A stretch of DNA of 45,996 bases, from assembly GCF_000633355.1 (NCBI RefSeq), contig NZ_AYMQ01000042.1, forward strand, positions 1-45,996, written 5' to 3'. Origin of the DNA: Serratia sp. H1w. GTDB taxonomy: Bacteria; Pseudomonadota; Gammaproteobacteria; Enterobacterales; Enterobacteriaceae. The notes under the pieces are model-generated. The model was not told the DNA's origin. It ran no database searches and saw nothing but the letters and a program-made list of their open reading frames with translations. This document shows positions 1 to 8,168 of this stretch, in pieces. Positions within the stretch are counted from its first letter, which is position 1; each line of letters begins with the position of its first letter. The position numbers were made by a program, and so were the translations under genes.

Positions 1-1282
1 AAGAAAACCGGGGCGGTTCAGTGTTCAATGCCAGTCCACCCTGCAACGACTGATACCTGTCGGCCACAATACCGCCGGTGTAGACGGTCACCAGGTTGGA
101 TACCCCATGCTGCCAGGTACCTAACAACAGGCTGGGGACACTGTCGAGCGTGCTGTCGCGGTATTTTCCCACCGAGAGGTTGAAACGTGAAACTCTTGGC
201 CGCAACATCTGGGGCACTGCCGCATACGCTACGGTAAAGCTGCGGGTCTGGCCGTCAGCTTCGGTCACCGTCACCAGTAAATCGCCGGAGTAGCCAGTGC
301 TGTGGAGATCGTCGATGGCAAACGGGCCTGGCGGCACGCTGGTCTCGTGGATCACGTTGTTACCCTGGCGAATGGTGACCTTGGCATTGGAATTGGCAAT
401 CCCGCGGATCACCGGCGCAAAGCCATTCTCAGTATCGGGGTTCATACGAGTGTCACTGGTCAACTGCACGCCGGTGAACGGCACGCTGTCAAACTGATCG
501 CCCGGCGTGAAGTATTGCCCCACCGTGAGCTGTGCCTTGAGTGGCGCGATAGAACGCTGAGCATAGGTGCTGATGGATTGATAGTGGCCAGAACTGTCGT
601 TACCGTCAGTACGGGTATAGCTGCTGTTATGACGTAATCGCCAGGCCCCCAGGTTCACCCCGCTGTTAAAACCGCCAAAATACTGGGTAGTATTGCCCGC
701 ATCCCGATTATCGCTGCGGAAGGCGTTCAGGTTATAACCGACGAAACCAGCGGTGACGCCGTGGTCCCAGAGTTCAGGTGCCACCACGCCGCGGCGTGAA
801 CCGATAAAGGCTTGGGGGACGGTGATCTCCAGCATCAGTTCGCCGGTGTTGGCACTGAGCGTGAAGCCCGGAATGAATTTCTCGGCGTCAAAGCACTTCT
901 CGCTCTTTAACGCCTGTTGGGCCAGCGCCGCCTCAGGGAGTTTGTTGGCATCCAGCCCCCATTGCCTTACCTGTTCAGGCGTAAAGCAATAGTTCGCCCG
1001 CGCCTCTGGGACGGTCAGGGTGACAGCGATTTCCTGACGGCCCACCCACAGATCATTAACGTACACATCAAAGCGGTACTGGCCGGGAGTCAAGGTGTTG
1101 CCTTTGCTGAAGCGCGAGAGATCGACCTCCTGGCCGCTGAGCCCGCGGAAAAAGCCGGGGTCGAATGCAACCAGCTCCGAAGCCGCATGGACAGTCGAGC
1201 TTACCGCCATCGCCAATAGGCTGGTCATGAAAATCCGCCGTGTCTGGCGCGGAGTCACTACATGTAGAAAGCCAGCGAACAT
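1..1282 (-). CDS. Fimbrial outer-membrane usher, N-terminal part (cut by window edge)
   Basis: This is the first ~427 residues of a FimD/PapC-type usher, the outer-membrane pore that assembles chaperone-bound pilins. The frame stays open to the left edge, so the C-terminus lies outside. ATG at 1282 follows GGAG (1291-1294) at a spacing of 8. Residues 1 to ~33 form an extended signal peptide ending near VHA; the mature start resembles the usher N-terminal chaperone-binding domain (VAFDPGFF), with a cysteine pair at about 99 and 130. Later stretches such as GFVGYNLN, RQGNNVIHETSVPPGPF and YSGDLLVTVTEADG are typical of the usher barrel and plug region. It lies just downstream of the pilin gene on the same strand with no chaperone gene between, a gene order like PapA/PapC loci; chaperone and adhesin would be to the left. 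Confidence 0.93.
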   Translation of the reverse strand, partial: MFAGFLHVVTPRQTRRIFMTSLLAMAVSSTVHAASELVAFDPGFFRGLSGQEVDLSRFSKGNTLTPGQYRFDVYVNDLWVGRQEIAVTLTVPEARANYCFTPEQVRQWGLDANKLPEAALAQQALKSEKCFDAEKFIPGFTLSANTGELMLEITVPQAFIGSRRGVVAPELWDHGVTAGFVGYNLNAFRSDNRDAGNTTQYFGGFNSGVNLGAWRLRHNSSYTRTDGNDSSGHYQSISTYAQRSIAPLKAQLTVGQYFTPGDQFDSVPFTGVQLTSDTRMNPDTENGFAPVIRGIANSNAKVTIRQGNNVIHETSVPPGPFAIDDLHSTGYSGDLLVTVTEADGQTRSFTVAYAAVPQMLRPRVSRFNLSVGKYRDSTLDSVPSLLLGTWQHGVSNLVTVYTGGIVADRYQSLQGGLALNTEPPRFS

Positions 1283-1346
1283 GGCTAATTCTCCAAAGAT
1301 TGGTGGGGTCAAGAGATAACCAGCAATGACCAAATTCCATTTTTCT

Positions 1347-1372
1347 AAGGGCACCCAATTACAGATGCCCTT
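1347..1372 (-). other. Stem-loop in the pilin-usher spacer
   Basis: AAGGGCA (1347-1353) and TGCCCTT (1366-1372) form a 7-bp perfect stem with a 12-nt loop. It lies between the terminator after the pilin gene and the usher start. It could protect or process the read-through mRNA; no function is shown. Confidence 0.5.
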
Positions 1373-1407
1373 AAAAAAAAGGGGATACCGAAACCTCAGG
1401 TATCCCC
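1373..1407 (-). terminator. Intrinsic terminator after the major pilin gene
   Basis: On the minus strand a GGGGATACC/GGTATCCCC stem (arms 1399-1407 and 1381-1389) is followed by eight T residues (1373-1380). It lies 9 nt past the pilin stop codon and before the usher gene. Partial termination here would give much more pilin than usher mRNA, a known strategy in fimbrial operons (inference for this locus). Confidence 0.9.
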
Positions 1408-1415
1408 CAGGGGAA

Positions 1416-1943
1416 TTAGTTGTAGTTCATAGAGAATTCAACGTGTGAAACCACTTTACCGGCAGTCGCAGCACCATCTTTAGAGTAATACTGGGCAAAG
1501 AACTTCAGCGCCCCGGTTTGGCTGGCGATGGGGGTAGACACGGTGTCTGACGCCAGGTTGAGTACGGTACCCGCAGCATTTAACAACTGAACCTCGACAT
1601 TGGTTGCCGGGGTAACGGTAGCCAGGTTTTTCATGTTGCCATCAGCGCTGATATTGGTGCCGTTCTCAAAGGTGGCGGTCGCGGTGGAGGCATCACAATC
1701 GGTAAATGTGAAAGTGACAGGTACACGGCCAGCCCAAGAGGCTGCACCGGTCAGTGAAGATTTGGACAGGGTTGGCAGAGTGATGTTCTGGACTACCGGG
1801 CCGGTGGTGCTACCGTTGATTACGCAGGTGGTTTCCGTCAGTTCGCCAGTGATATTGATTTGCGCATCGTAGGCAAAGGCGTTGCTGGACAGACCAGCCA
1901 GGATCAGGGAGGCCAAGGTAGTTTTGATGGTGATTGCTTTCAT
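1416..1943 (-). CDS. Major fimbrial subunit (FimA-like pilin)
   Basis: This 175-residue type 1-like pilin has a signal peptide (residues 1-24, cleaved after AFA). Cysteines at about 40 (TTCVINGS) and 83 (FTDCDAS) fit the conserved pilin disulfide. The C-terminus ends with a penultimate tyrosine (SMNYN), as in the beta-zipper used for chaperone and usher recognition. Thr/Ala/Gly/Asn-rich composition and length fit a major structural subunit. AAGGA (1952-1956) sits 8 nt before the ATG. It is followed by a strong terminator and then the usher gene. It should be exported by Sec and polymerised as the fimbrial rod. Confidence 0.95.
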   Translation of the reverse strand: MKAITIKTTLASLILAGLSSNAFAYDAQINITGELTETTCVINGSTTGPVVQNITLPTLSKSSLTGAASWAGRVPVTFTFTDCDASTATATFENGTNISADGNMKNLATVTPATNVEVQLLNAAGTVLNLASDTVSTPIASQTGALKFFAQYYSKDGAATAGKVVSHVEFSMNYN

Positions 1944-2322
1944 GTATATATTCCTTGTTTACACTAGTGTTAAATAAACACAGCAAATCATTTGCTGTGC
2001 CTTCTTCATTTTTAAACGGACTTAGATTAGTAATGGTTAATATTTCGAACCATTGATTAGTGCGTGGCAGTCTTGACTTCTTATATTCGAGGAGAAAAAG
2101 AAAATAAAGGCATCCTTATTTTCACTTTACTACTTCCCTGTAATAAGCTGCAGTTCCGATAACGCAGGAAAATCCTAGCACGAGGCGCAAAATAAAGTCC
2201 AAACAATAAATCAAGATTAATCCTGCACGTGAAATCATTATGAAAAGGTAACAAAAATTAGAATGCTAATTATATTTTATTATGGGTTTTTAAAAACCTA
2301 ATTGAGTCTAGTTATGTTTTTT
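1944..2322. other. AT-rich spacer: pilin upstream region with leader hairpins
   Basis: No gene is seen. Just upstream of the pilin ribosome site are a 10-bp palindrome ACACTAGTGT (1961-1970) and a 9-bp perfect stem with a 3-nt loop (1979-1987 with 1991-1999, CACAGCAAA/TTTGCTGTG). Both would lie in the pilin 5' leader or operator. The remainder is AT-rich; no convincing promoter or invertible switch flanked by inverted repeats was found. Confidence 0.55.
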
Positions 2323-2365
2323 AATAAAAAAATAGCGCCAGATAAGCTAAGTCATGAGCTGGCGC
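2323..2365 (-). terminator. Intrinsic terminator downstream of kch
   Basis: On the minus strand GCGCCAG (2365-2359) and CTGGCGC (2341-2335) form a 7-bp stem, followed by TATTTTTTTATT. It lies about 80 nt past the stop codon of the potassium channel gene. Confidence 0.85.
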
Positions 2366-2446
2366 ATTTCGATAATGTTAACCCTGAGCCTACCTAAGTT
2401 GCTGGCTTGATAGGACCCGAGCTGCTGCCTGGTTTGATCAATAGCG

Positions 2447-3628
2447 TTACTTAGTCTCCCCGTTGCTGAAAAACGAATCAATTTTCAGCTCGTGGTTAAC
2501 TACCTCACCATTGAGAGAACGCACCAGCAACTCACTGCCTAACAGTTGCAATGAGAGTACCGCATCGGGTTTGACCCGTTTGATCTTGTTCATATTCTGG
2601 CTTTCATTGACCAATGTGATGGTTTTGGTCTCTGGCCCACCGACTTCTTTCGCAGCCAGGATGATAAATGCGTTAACCGCATCGCTTTCGGTCAGGGCAA
2701 CAATGTATTTCGCCTTTTCGGCTCCGGCTAATGTCAGTGTTGCAACAGCAGAAGGATCACCCTCAACGACATCCGCATGTTCGGGATAATGCTGCTTGTT
2801 ACCTGGCTCGCAAACAATGGTCACGTTGCCGCCGTTTTCAATTAATCCCTGATAGACGTTCTGTGCCAATGAAGAAGTACCGACAATAATATAATGATTT
2901 TTGCGAGTCATGTGAGAGAACCGCCCTTTGATTATGCGTTGAAGATTTTGGCTGATTAACACGCCAGCAACCGATGCCAGGGACGCGGCAAAAACCGTAA
3001 TCCCGAAAATAATCACCGTAAGTGTAAACATCCGCGCGGCAACGGTATGCGGAATGATATCGCCAAAGCCGACGGTAGACATGCAGACTACGGCAAAATA
3101 AAACGCCGTAGGCAGATCGGTGACCGGAGGGGTGAATTGATCGCCCATATACAGCGTTCCCAACATGCTGTAGACAATCAAAGAGGCGACGCTGGTGACG
3201 GCAAAAAAGCTGGTACTTGCCAGTTTACGTTGGTCAAAACGGCGCCAGCAGATTAGCAGACCCACGATAGTGATCAGACAATATCCCACCAACACCGTGA
3301 TCTGCTTATAGATAACGATATCAACAATGATGATACAGCTGAGCAAGAGTAACGAGAAAAACCAGGCAATACGCGTCTTTAACAGCAGCATACCCGCCAT
3401 AAAGAACAGCACCGTGCCGATCATGAATCGGGGGATGTCCATGGTATCGAGAAATCCCAGCGCCTGTTGCCAGGAGCTAAATTTTTCTTGAAAATCATTA
3501 ACATGCTGCAACCCGTTCCACAGGATCGGGCTAAGTATCAAGTAGCCGATATGTGCCACCATTAGCGCCAGGATAATGGTCAAGGGGACGTATTTTTCTA
3601 TCTTTCTGACGATTTTCATTACGTGCAT
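2447..3628 (-). CDS. kch: Voltage-gated potassium channel protein Kch-like
   Basis: This inner-membrane K+ channel (393 residues from this start) has an N-terminal block of hydrophobic helices, a pore loop with selectivity filter TVGFGD (about 185-190), a last pore helix (about 200-225), and a cytoplasmic RCK/TrkA-N domain beginning near HYIIVGTSSLAQN. Length and layout match E. coli Kch (417 residues), which as recalled has TVGYGD; Phe in place of Tyr is a known variant. The start is uncertain: ATG 3628 is the first ATG, but a TTG at 3637 has AGGA at a spacing of 7. It is monocistronic, with a terminator 3'. RCK ligand and gating signal cannot be read from sequence. Confidence 0.9.
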   Translation of the reverse strand: MHVMKIVRKIEKYVPLTIILALMVAHIGYLILSPILWNGLQHVNDFQEKFSSWQQALGFLDTMDIPRFMIGTVLFFMAGMLLLKTRIAWFFSLLLLSCIIIVDIVIYKQITVLVGYCLITIVGLLICWRRFDQRKLASTSFFAVTSVASLIVYSMLGTLYMGDQFTPPVTDLPTAFYFAVVCMSTVGFGDIIPHTVAARMFTLTVIIFGITVFAASLASVAGVLISQNLQRIIKGRFSHMTRKNHYIIVGTSSLAQNVYQGLIENGGNVTIVCEPGNKQHYPEHADVVEGDPSAVATLTLAGAEKAKYIVALTESDAVNAFIILAAKEVGGPETKTITLVNESQNMNKIKRVKPDAVLSLQLLGSELLVRSLNGEVVNHELKIDSFFSNGETK

Positions 3629-3672
3629 ATTTCTCAACACCAATTCCTGAGTGATGACCTATTTATAGCTGA

Positions 3673-4281
3673 CTATTCGCCAAGTTGGGCCAGCCAAACG
3701 GTACGCCCTCCGCAGTCGGGATCTTCGACTATCGTTTTCACCACGCTAAACCCCTGCTCCTGCAGTAACTGGCGATACTCTTCGGGGGCCAGGCTGGCAT
3801 GATAAAGGGCTTCGCCTTCGAACGTGCCGATGGCTTCACCATTGCTGGTGCCACTGGTGAACATTAATGTGGCCTGACTATTGGCGTGTTGGCGGAAAAC
3901 ATTAAACATCTGACGTTGATCTTCACGCGCCAGATGGAAAAAACTATCCCAGGCAATCAGTCCATCAAACCTGTCCGCCAGTGCCAAGGTTCTCATATCT
4001 GCCACTGACCAGCTCTGCTCTGGGAAGCGTTGCAGGCAACGGTCGATCATCGGTTGCGAACTATCCACCCCGGTCACCTGAAAACCCTGGCGGATAAAAT
4101 AGTCCGCTATCGGCATGCCGTTGCCACAACCAATATCCAAAATCTGTCCATTCACGGGCAGCAGCGCCAGGAAGCGGTCCAACCAAGCCTTCTCAAACAG
4201 ACTGGTTGATCGTTTCTGCTCAAACGCCCCGGCATGCCGTTGATAAATACCGATGATGTTATCGGCTAGCGGATGGCTCAT
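3673..4281 (-). CDS. Class I SAM-dependent methyltransferase
   Basis: This 202-residue Rossmann-fold methyltransferase has motif I LDIGCGNG (about 48-55) for S-adenosylmethionine and an acidic ribose-binding residue in VTGVDSS (about 67-73). A later IAWDSFFHL stretch fits motif IV. The substrate is unknown. The start at 4281 is chosen because GAGGAGG (4290-4296) lies 8 nt upstream. That ribosome site overlaps the stop codon of the preceding channel gene (4295-4297), so translation is probably coupled. A longer form starting at 4320 would overlap the channel gene and is less likely. Confidence 0.88.
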   Translation of the reverse strand: MSHPLADNIIGIYQRHAGAFEQKRSTSLFEKAWLDRFLALLPVNGQILDIGCGNGMPIADYFIRQGFQVTGVDSSQPMIDRCLQRFPEQSWSVADMRTLALADRFDGLIAWDSFFHLAREDQRQMFNVFRQHANSQATLMFTSGTSNGEAIGTFEGEALYHASLAPEEYRQLLQEQGFSVVKTIVEDPDCGGRTVWLAQLGE

Positions 4282-4294
4282 TAACCTTGCCTCC

Positions 4295-6718
4295 TCAGGA
4301 TGAATGTTCTTCTTCATCAACCAGGTTTTTGGCTCGTTGCTTCATAAACACCACCTCTTTCGGACTGGAAAGATTGACGCTATGGGCACGCAACAGCTTC
4401 AAGATATTGAACAGCAAATCGCTCTTGGTGGACCCTACCATCCGTGGGCTGGCAACATAACCGGTCACGCTGAGGATAATCCCATCCGGCCCAAGTTGGC
4501 TAAAGCGCACATAAGGGGCTGGCGTTTCCAGAATGGAGTCGTGTTCCTGATAGGCACTCAGCAATACATTACGCACCAGTTCAGGGTCAATATCGGTGGG
4601 GAAAGTCAGCGCCACGGTGACCACCCCTTGGGCATTCCCCATGGTGGCGTTACGCACGTTCTGCGAGATCAACTGGGAGTTAGGCACAATCATGGTAGAG
4701 CGATCGCTGAGCTGGATTTCGGTGGCGCGCACGTTGATACGCCGGACATCCCCTTCAACCCCGCCGATGCCGATCATGTCCCCGACTTTCACCGGGCGCT
4801 CCGTCAGCAGGATCAAGCCAGAGATAAAGTTCTTGACGATTTCCTGCAAACCGAAACCGATACCGACCGAGAGTGCACTGACGATCCAGGCAAGGTTATT
4901 CCACTGAATACCCAGCGCCGCCAGCGTGATCAGGATCAGCAGCACATAGCCAACATTGCTGAACAGCGTGACAAGAGAGGCACGGATCCCAACATCACTA
5001 ATGGTTTTTGGCAGCAGTTCGTGGCTTAACCAACGTTGTGTCACACGCAGAATATAAATGCCGATCACCAGGCAAATTACGGCATTAAGCAGATTGCTCG
5101 GCACGATATTCAGCCGTTTCAGCCCTTCACCACTCAGAATAGCAACGATCTTTTGCAGCAGGGAATTCGGTGTCGTGGTGCCAAAGGAGCCATTGATCAA
5201 TGCGACAATCATCAACAATATCAATGAACACTTGGAAAATGCCGTGAAGATGACGGTCATCTGTTCAAGATGGCGATCTTTAAAATGAAAAGATTTCTTC
5301 AACGCCCTGCCGCTGGTGGTTTGCGGTGAGAAGATAGCAGCAAAGAAATCGGTAAAGAAGCTCACCAAGAAGTAGAACGACATCACTACCAACGCAACCC
5401 AAATCAGCTGATAGGTCAGGAAGCGGGCAAAAGCCACATAGCCGATCAGCAAAGAAAGCAGGATCACCGTTGCTGATACCATAATCACGATATGCACTAT
5501 GCTGGCAATGGCTGAGCGCTTCTCAAGCTGCATGCCTTGCTGTTCAAGCTTAAAGCGGATACGGCGCGCACGCATCGGCAAAGCAAACAAGATCAATGCC
5601 ATTAGTCCGGTGGCCAGCCCATTGCCAAGCACCGTGCTGCTCAGACTGGCGCCAATGACGTTATTGACCAGCTCCACCGTACCAAAGATCATCGCTAATC
5701 CAGCCAATAGCGGCGACAGGAAGCGAATGCCAGTCGCAATGGCATCATCCATCTGTGCCAGCCGCCAGGATGGACGGCTCAGTGACAGGTACGCTCGGCC
5801 TAGTCCGGCGATCAGCGCGCAGAATAGCCCCAACTGTTTAAATCCATCGGCAAAATCCTGGACCTGAGAGGTCATTGGCTGAGCACGAGAAAATGCCAAT
5901 ATCAGCAGGTTCAACGCCAACAGGGTGGTAAACAGCGTAATCAATACCGTAGCCAACGCCATAAAGCTGCGGCGCAAACGGCCATCGGGTAAATAGCGGA
6001 TACTGATCCAGGCAAACAACTGTTCCAGCAAATAGCGCCCTATGGACCAGCAAGCTGCCGTCAGGATTAGAAAAACAATCGTCCCGTAGCGCCACTCCTC
6101 CTGCCAACTGGCGTCCAAGGTTTGCTGCAGTTGTTGATTGAAATCGCTTAAACGGGCCAGATCTTCAACCTGTGTAGCCGTTTCTGGCAACCAGAACGAC
6201 GAGCTGAGAATACTGCCGGTATTCAACGCCAACTGGGACTTGAAGGCCACGCGGCGCAGATCGGTAATTTGCTGCCCCAAGTCGATCGCCCCGGTTCTGA
6301 TAGCATGCGAGCGCTTTACGGCATCATCCAACTGCTTTTTGGCGTTGTTGAGCGTATTGCGTTGTTGTACCACGCTGGCGGTTTCGGTCATCGTCCCCGG
6401 TTCTGGCTGTGGGCCAAGCACATCCAACTGAGCCTGTAACTTCACCTGCATTGGTTGCAAGTCGGTGGTCAGTTTTTCTGCATCGCTGGCCAGTGTTTGC
6501 GTGGCCTCAAACAGTTTGTTCAACTGACCATCGGAGCCAGCCTTGGAAACCTGCTGCTTAATTCTATCTAATTGTTTTTGGTAGCTTTTAATCGAAGCGG
6601 CAATATCCTGCGCGCTAAGCTCAACCTGAGTACCCTGCTGTGCCGCATTGACCAACGGAGCCAGAGGTAAACCGAACAACAAAAAGGTGAACAGGAAAAT
6701 CTGTAATGACTTGATCAT
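4295..6718 (-). CDS. Large mechanosensitive channel (DUF3772 + MscS domain)
   Basis: This is an 807-residue inner-membrane channel of the MscS superfamily. Residues 1-25 form a signal peptide (LVNA end). Residues ~30-200 are a Gln-rich, coiled-coil-prone periplasmic region of the DUF3772 type. About ten membrane helices follow. The C-terminal third carries the MscS pore and beta domain (SVGIGFGLQEIVKNFISGL, then VKVGDMIGIGGVEGDV and STMIVPNSQLISQNVRN). It should open on membrane tension to release solutes. It is upstream of, and coupled to, the methyltransferase gene. DUF3772 assignment is from remembered family layout. Confidence 0.9.
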   Translation of the reverse strand: MIKSLQIFLFTFLLFGLPLAPLVNAAQQGTQVELSAQDIAASIKSYQKQLDRIKQQVSKAGSDGQLNKLFEATQTLASDAEKLTTDLQPMQVKLQAQLDVLGPQPEPGTMTETASVVQQRNTLNNAKKQLDDAVKRSHAIRTGAIDLGQQITDLRRVAFKSQLALNTGSILSSSFWLPETATQVEDLARLSDFNQQLQQTLDASWQEEWRYGTIVFLILTAACWSIGRYLLEQLFAWISIRYLPDGRLRRSFMALATVLITLFTTLLALNLLILAFSRAQPMTSQVQDFADGFKQLGLFCALIAGLGRAYLSLSRPSWRLAQMDDAIATGIRFLSPLLAGLAMIFGTVELVNNVIGASLSSTVLGNGLATGLMALILFALPMRARRIRFKLEQQGMQLEKRSAIASIVHIVIMVSATVILLSLLIGYVAFARFLTYQLIWVALVVMSFYFLVSFFTDFFAAIFSPQTTSGRALKKSFHFKDRHLEQMTVIFTAFSKCSLILLMIVALINGSFGTTTPNSLLQKIVAILSGEGLKRLNIVPSNLLNAVICLVIGIYILRVTQRWLSHELLPKTISDVGIRASLVTLFSNVGYVLLILITLAALGIQWNNLAWIVSALSVGIGFGLQEIVKNFISGLILLTERPVKVGDMIGIGGVEGDVRRINVRATEIQLSDRSTMIVPNSQLISQNVRNATMGNAQGVVTVALTFPTDIDPELVRNVLLSAYQEHDSILETPAPYVRFSQLGPDGIILSVTGYVASPRMVGSTKSDLLFNILKLLRAHSVNLSSPKEVVFMKQRAKNLVDEEEHSS

Positions 6719-6971
6719 AACGGTGAATGCTCAGCATGGGGTTGGCGATAAAACGCAACAGGCGCAACGATGGCTATCACTGCGCCTGAACAACAATAAG
6801 CGGCGATTATAATAACAAGCTATTCAGTGAAAAAGCGCATTAATCCGAGAAGGTTAGTAGAAATTTTGGCTGGCTGGGGGCGACACGATTTAATCCTTGG
6901 GCGCAGTATGCTCCGCCCCTACGCTGTGAGCCTGGTGAGATTACCGTTCCAGACGTGACAATGATCGATAT

Positions 6972-7000
6972 TTGATAATTTATTATTGTTTTGCGATAAT
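6972..7000 (+). promoter_or_regulatory. Promoter of the DUF2975-HTH pair, with inverted repeat
   Basis: TTGATA (6972-6977), 17-bp spacer, GATAAT (6995-7000) is a good sigma-70 match. An 8-bp perfect inverted repeat TTTATTAT (6979-6986)/ATAATAAA (6996-7003) straddles the spacer and -10 and could be an operator for the downstream HTH protein (inference). The rest of the 6719-7047 gap shows no gene and presumably holds the minus-strand promoter of the channel gene. Confidence 0.7.
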
Positions 7001-7047
7001 AAAAAGCTAAAGTCACTGCGACTTGTACTCAACGACTCGAGGTTTTT

Positions 7048-7608
7048 ATGACATTAGATCGCCTTACTCGCTTCAGCCAACGTATGGCTACCGTCACGTT
7101 GTGCTTACTGCTCGCCATGTTGCTGTTGAATGCTTCCTATTGGCTATTCCCAAGCGTCGCCGCCAATGAGGGCTACGGATTTGAATTTTCCATTTCAAAC
7201 AGTTTAATCAGCGGCCTGGGAGTCGACTTGTCCAGTTTCCCATGGTGGCAAACTGCCGGTGGCGTCATCATATCGAGCGTACCGCTGCTGGCACTGGCGC
7301 TTGGCTTGTATCACTTACGCAAGCTGTTCCAAACCTATGGTCAACGCGCCTATTTCTCAGACATTGCAGCCCACCATCTGGGAAAAATGGGCCAATATGT
7401 CGCCATTTGGACCGTGTTAGAGCTATTGTGTCAGCCGGTACTCAGCTATTGGCTGACCATGCAGGAACCTGTTGGCCAACGAATGGTGACGCTCGGCATT
7501 GATGCGGGGAATATTGTTGCCCTGTTTCTCGCGGCCTGCATTACCGTCATTGCACAGATCCTGAAGCAGGCCAACAAGTTGCATGGTGAAAATCAACAGT
7601 TCGTGTGA
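7048..7608 (+). CDS. DUF2975 family membrane protein
   Basis: This 186-residue integral membrane protein has four predicted helices (about 14-34, 62-84, 110-130 and 147-170) and little polar content outside them. It resembles DUF2975 proteins, whose function is not known. GAGG lies about 6 nt before the ATG. It is followed after 11 nt by a small HTH gene of the type that commonly accompanies DUF2975, so the pair is probably one operon. The promoter at 6972-7000 serves both. Confidence 0.85.
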   Translation: MTLDRLTRFSQRMATVTLCLLLAMLLLNASYWLFPSVAANEGYGFEFSISNSLISGLGVDLSSFPWWQTAGGVIISSVPLLALALGLYHLRKLFQTYGQRAYFSDIAAHHLGKMGQYVAIWTVLELLCQPVLSYWLTMQEPVGQRMVTLGIDAGNIVALFLAACITVIAQILKQANKLHGENQQFV

Positions 7609-7619
7609 GGTAGCCCATT

Positions 7620-7850
7620 ATGTCGATCATCGTTCGGCTAGACGTGTTGTTAGCCACACGTAAGGTCAAATCCAAAGATCTGGCTGCCGCTGCCGGTATC
7701 ACCGAACAAAACCTCTCACTGTTAAAACAGGGCAAGGTGAAAGGGATACGTTTTGCAACGCTGGATGCCATCTGCCGCTATCTCGACTGCCAGCCGGGGG
7801 ACGTGCTGGAACATATCCAGGACCCGGAAATCTACGCAGAAGATGAGTGA
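7620..7850 (+). CDS. Small XRE/YozG-type HTH transcriptional regulator
   Basis: This 76-residue protein is almost entirely one Cro/C1-type helix-turn-helix domain: RLDVLLATRKVKSKDLAAAA, then GITEQNLSLLKQGK as the turn and recognition helix, and a closing TLDAICRYLDCQPGDVLEH typical of the YozG/HTH_26 group. It lies 11 nt downstream of the DUF2975 gene and is followed by a terminator. It probably regulates its own operon; the inverted repeat at the operon promoter is a candidate target. Confidence 0.92.
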   Translation: MSIIVRLDVLLATRKVKSKDLAAAAGITEQNLSLLKQGKVKGIRFATLDAICRYLDCQPGDVLEHIQDPEIYAEDE

Positions 7851-7861
7851 TCGGCGCTAAA

Positions 7862-7896
7862 CGTAACAGGGAGGTTAGCTTCCTGTTACGTCTTCT
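7862..7896 (+). terminator. Intrinsic terminator of the DUF2975-HTH operon
   Basis: CGTAACAGG (7862-7870) and CCTGTTACG (7882-7890) form a 9-bp perfect stem followed by TCTTCT, 11 nt past the HTH stop codon. Confidence 0.85.
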
Positions 7897-7897
7897 A

Positions 7898-7927
7898 TTG
7901 TCAGCCAGTATCAATCCCCTCTATAAT
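7898..7927 (+). promoter_or_regulatory. Strong promoter for the ABC-F leader
   Basis: TTGTCA (7898-7903; 5 of 6 consensus), 18-bp spacer, TATAAT (7922-7927; perfect). Predicted transcription start is near 7934, giving a leader of roughly 235 nt before the ABC-F start codon. Confidence 0.8.
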
Positions 7928-7969
7928 TCGCTCACCTATCAACCTATAACGATGAAAAGGAGGTCCCCA

Positions 7970-8053
7970 ATGCTGTCTTGTGAATGGTTTATACTTTCAC
8001 ATCACCTTGGCGATCGTCGCTGCTCAAGCATTACCGGTATCGTGCTCCGATAA
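7970..8053 (+). CDS. 27-residue candidate leader peptide upstream of ABC-F
   Basis: A short ORF (peptide MLSCEWFILS..., ending GIVLR) starts 5 nt after AAGGAGGT (7957-7964), a near-perfect anti-SD match far better than that of the ABC-F gene itself. It begins about 36 nt after the predicted transcription start. Its last codons and stop (8048-8053) form part of the 5' arm of a 9-bp stem. It is not recognised as any known leader. The site and position argue it is translated; a regulatory role is inferred from the well known use of such leaders before ABC-F and other ribosome-protection genes. Confidence 0.65.
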   Translation: MLSCEWFILSHHLGDRRCSSITGIVLR

Positions 8054-8127
8054 CCCAAGCTTGAGCGAAGTGTACTCACATCAAAGTTCTTCCCTCCGGT
8101 TTACCGGGTTATCGTCGGCAATTTTTT
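8048..8127 (+). promoter_or_regulatory. Candidate attenuator stem between leader ORF and ABC-F
   Basis: CGATAACCC (8048-8056) pairs perfectly with GGGTTATCG (8106-8114). A T6 run follows at 8122-8127, with possible extra CCG/CGG pairing (8047-8049 with 8116-8118) bringing the stem to within 3 nt of it. A competing stem ATCGTC (8111-8116)/GACGAT (8128-8133) shares the 3' arm. A further hairpin GGCAT/ATGCC (8135-8148) lies before the ABC-F start. A ribosome paused at the end of the leader ORF would cover 8048-8053 and block the long stem. Confidence 0.55.
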
Positions 8128-8168
8128 GACGATAGGCATCTGCATGCCTGTAACCTTGAGTAAGCACC

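Noticed and set aside
1944-2446. fimS-like invertible promoter before the pilin gene
   Set aside because: No pair of matching inverted repeats about 300 bp apart and no recombinase gene nearby in the window.
4304-5029. 241-codon plus-strand ORF
   Set aside because: Antisense shadow of the mechanosensitive channel gene, whose domains are clear.
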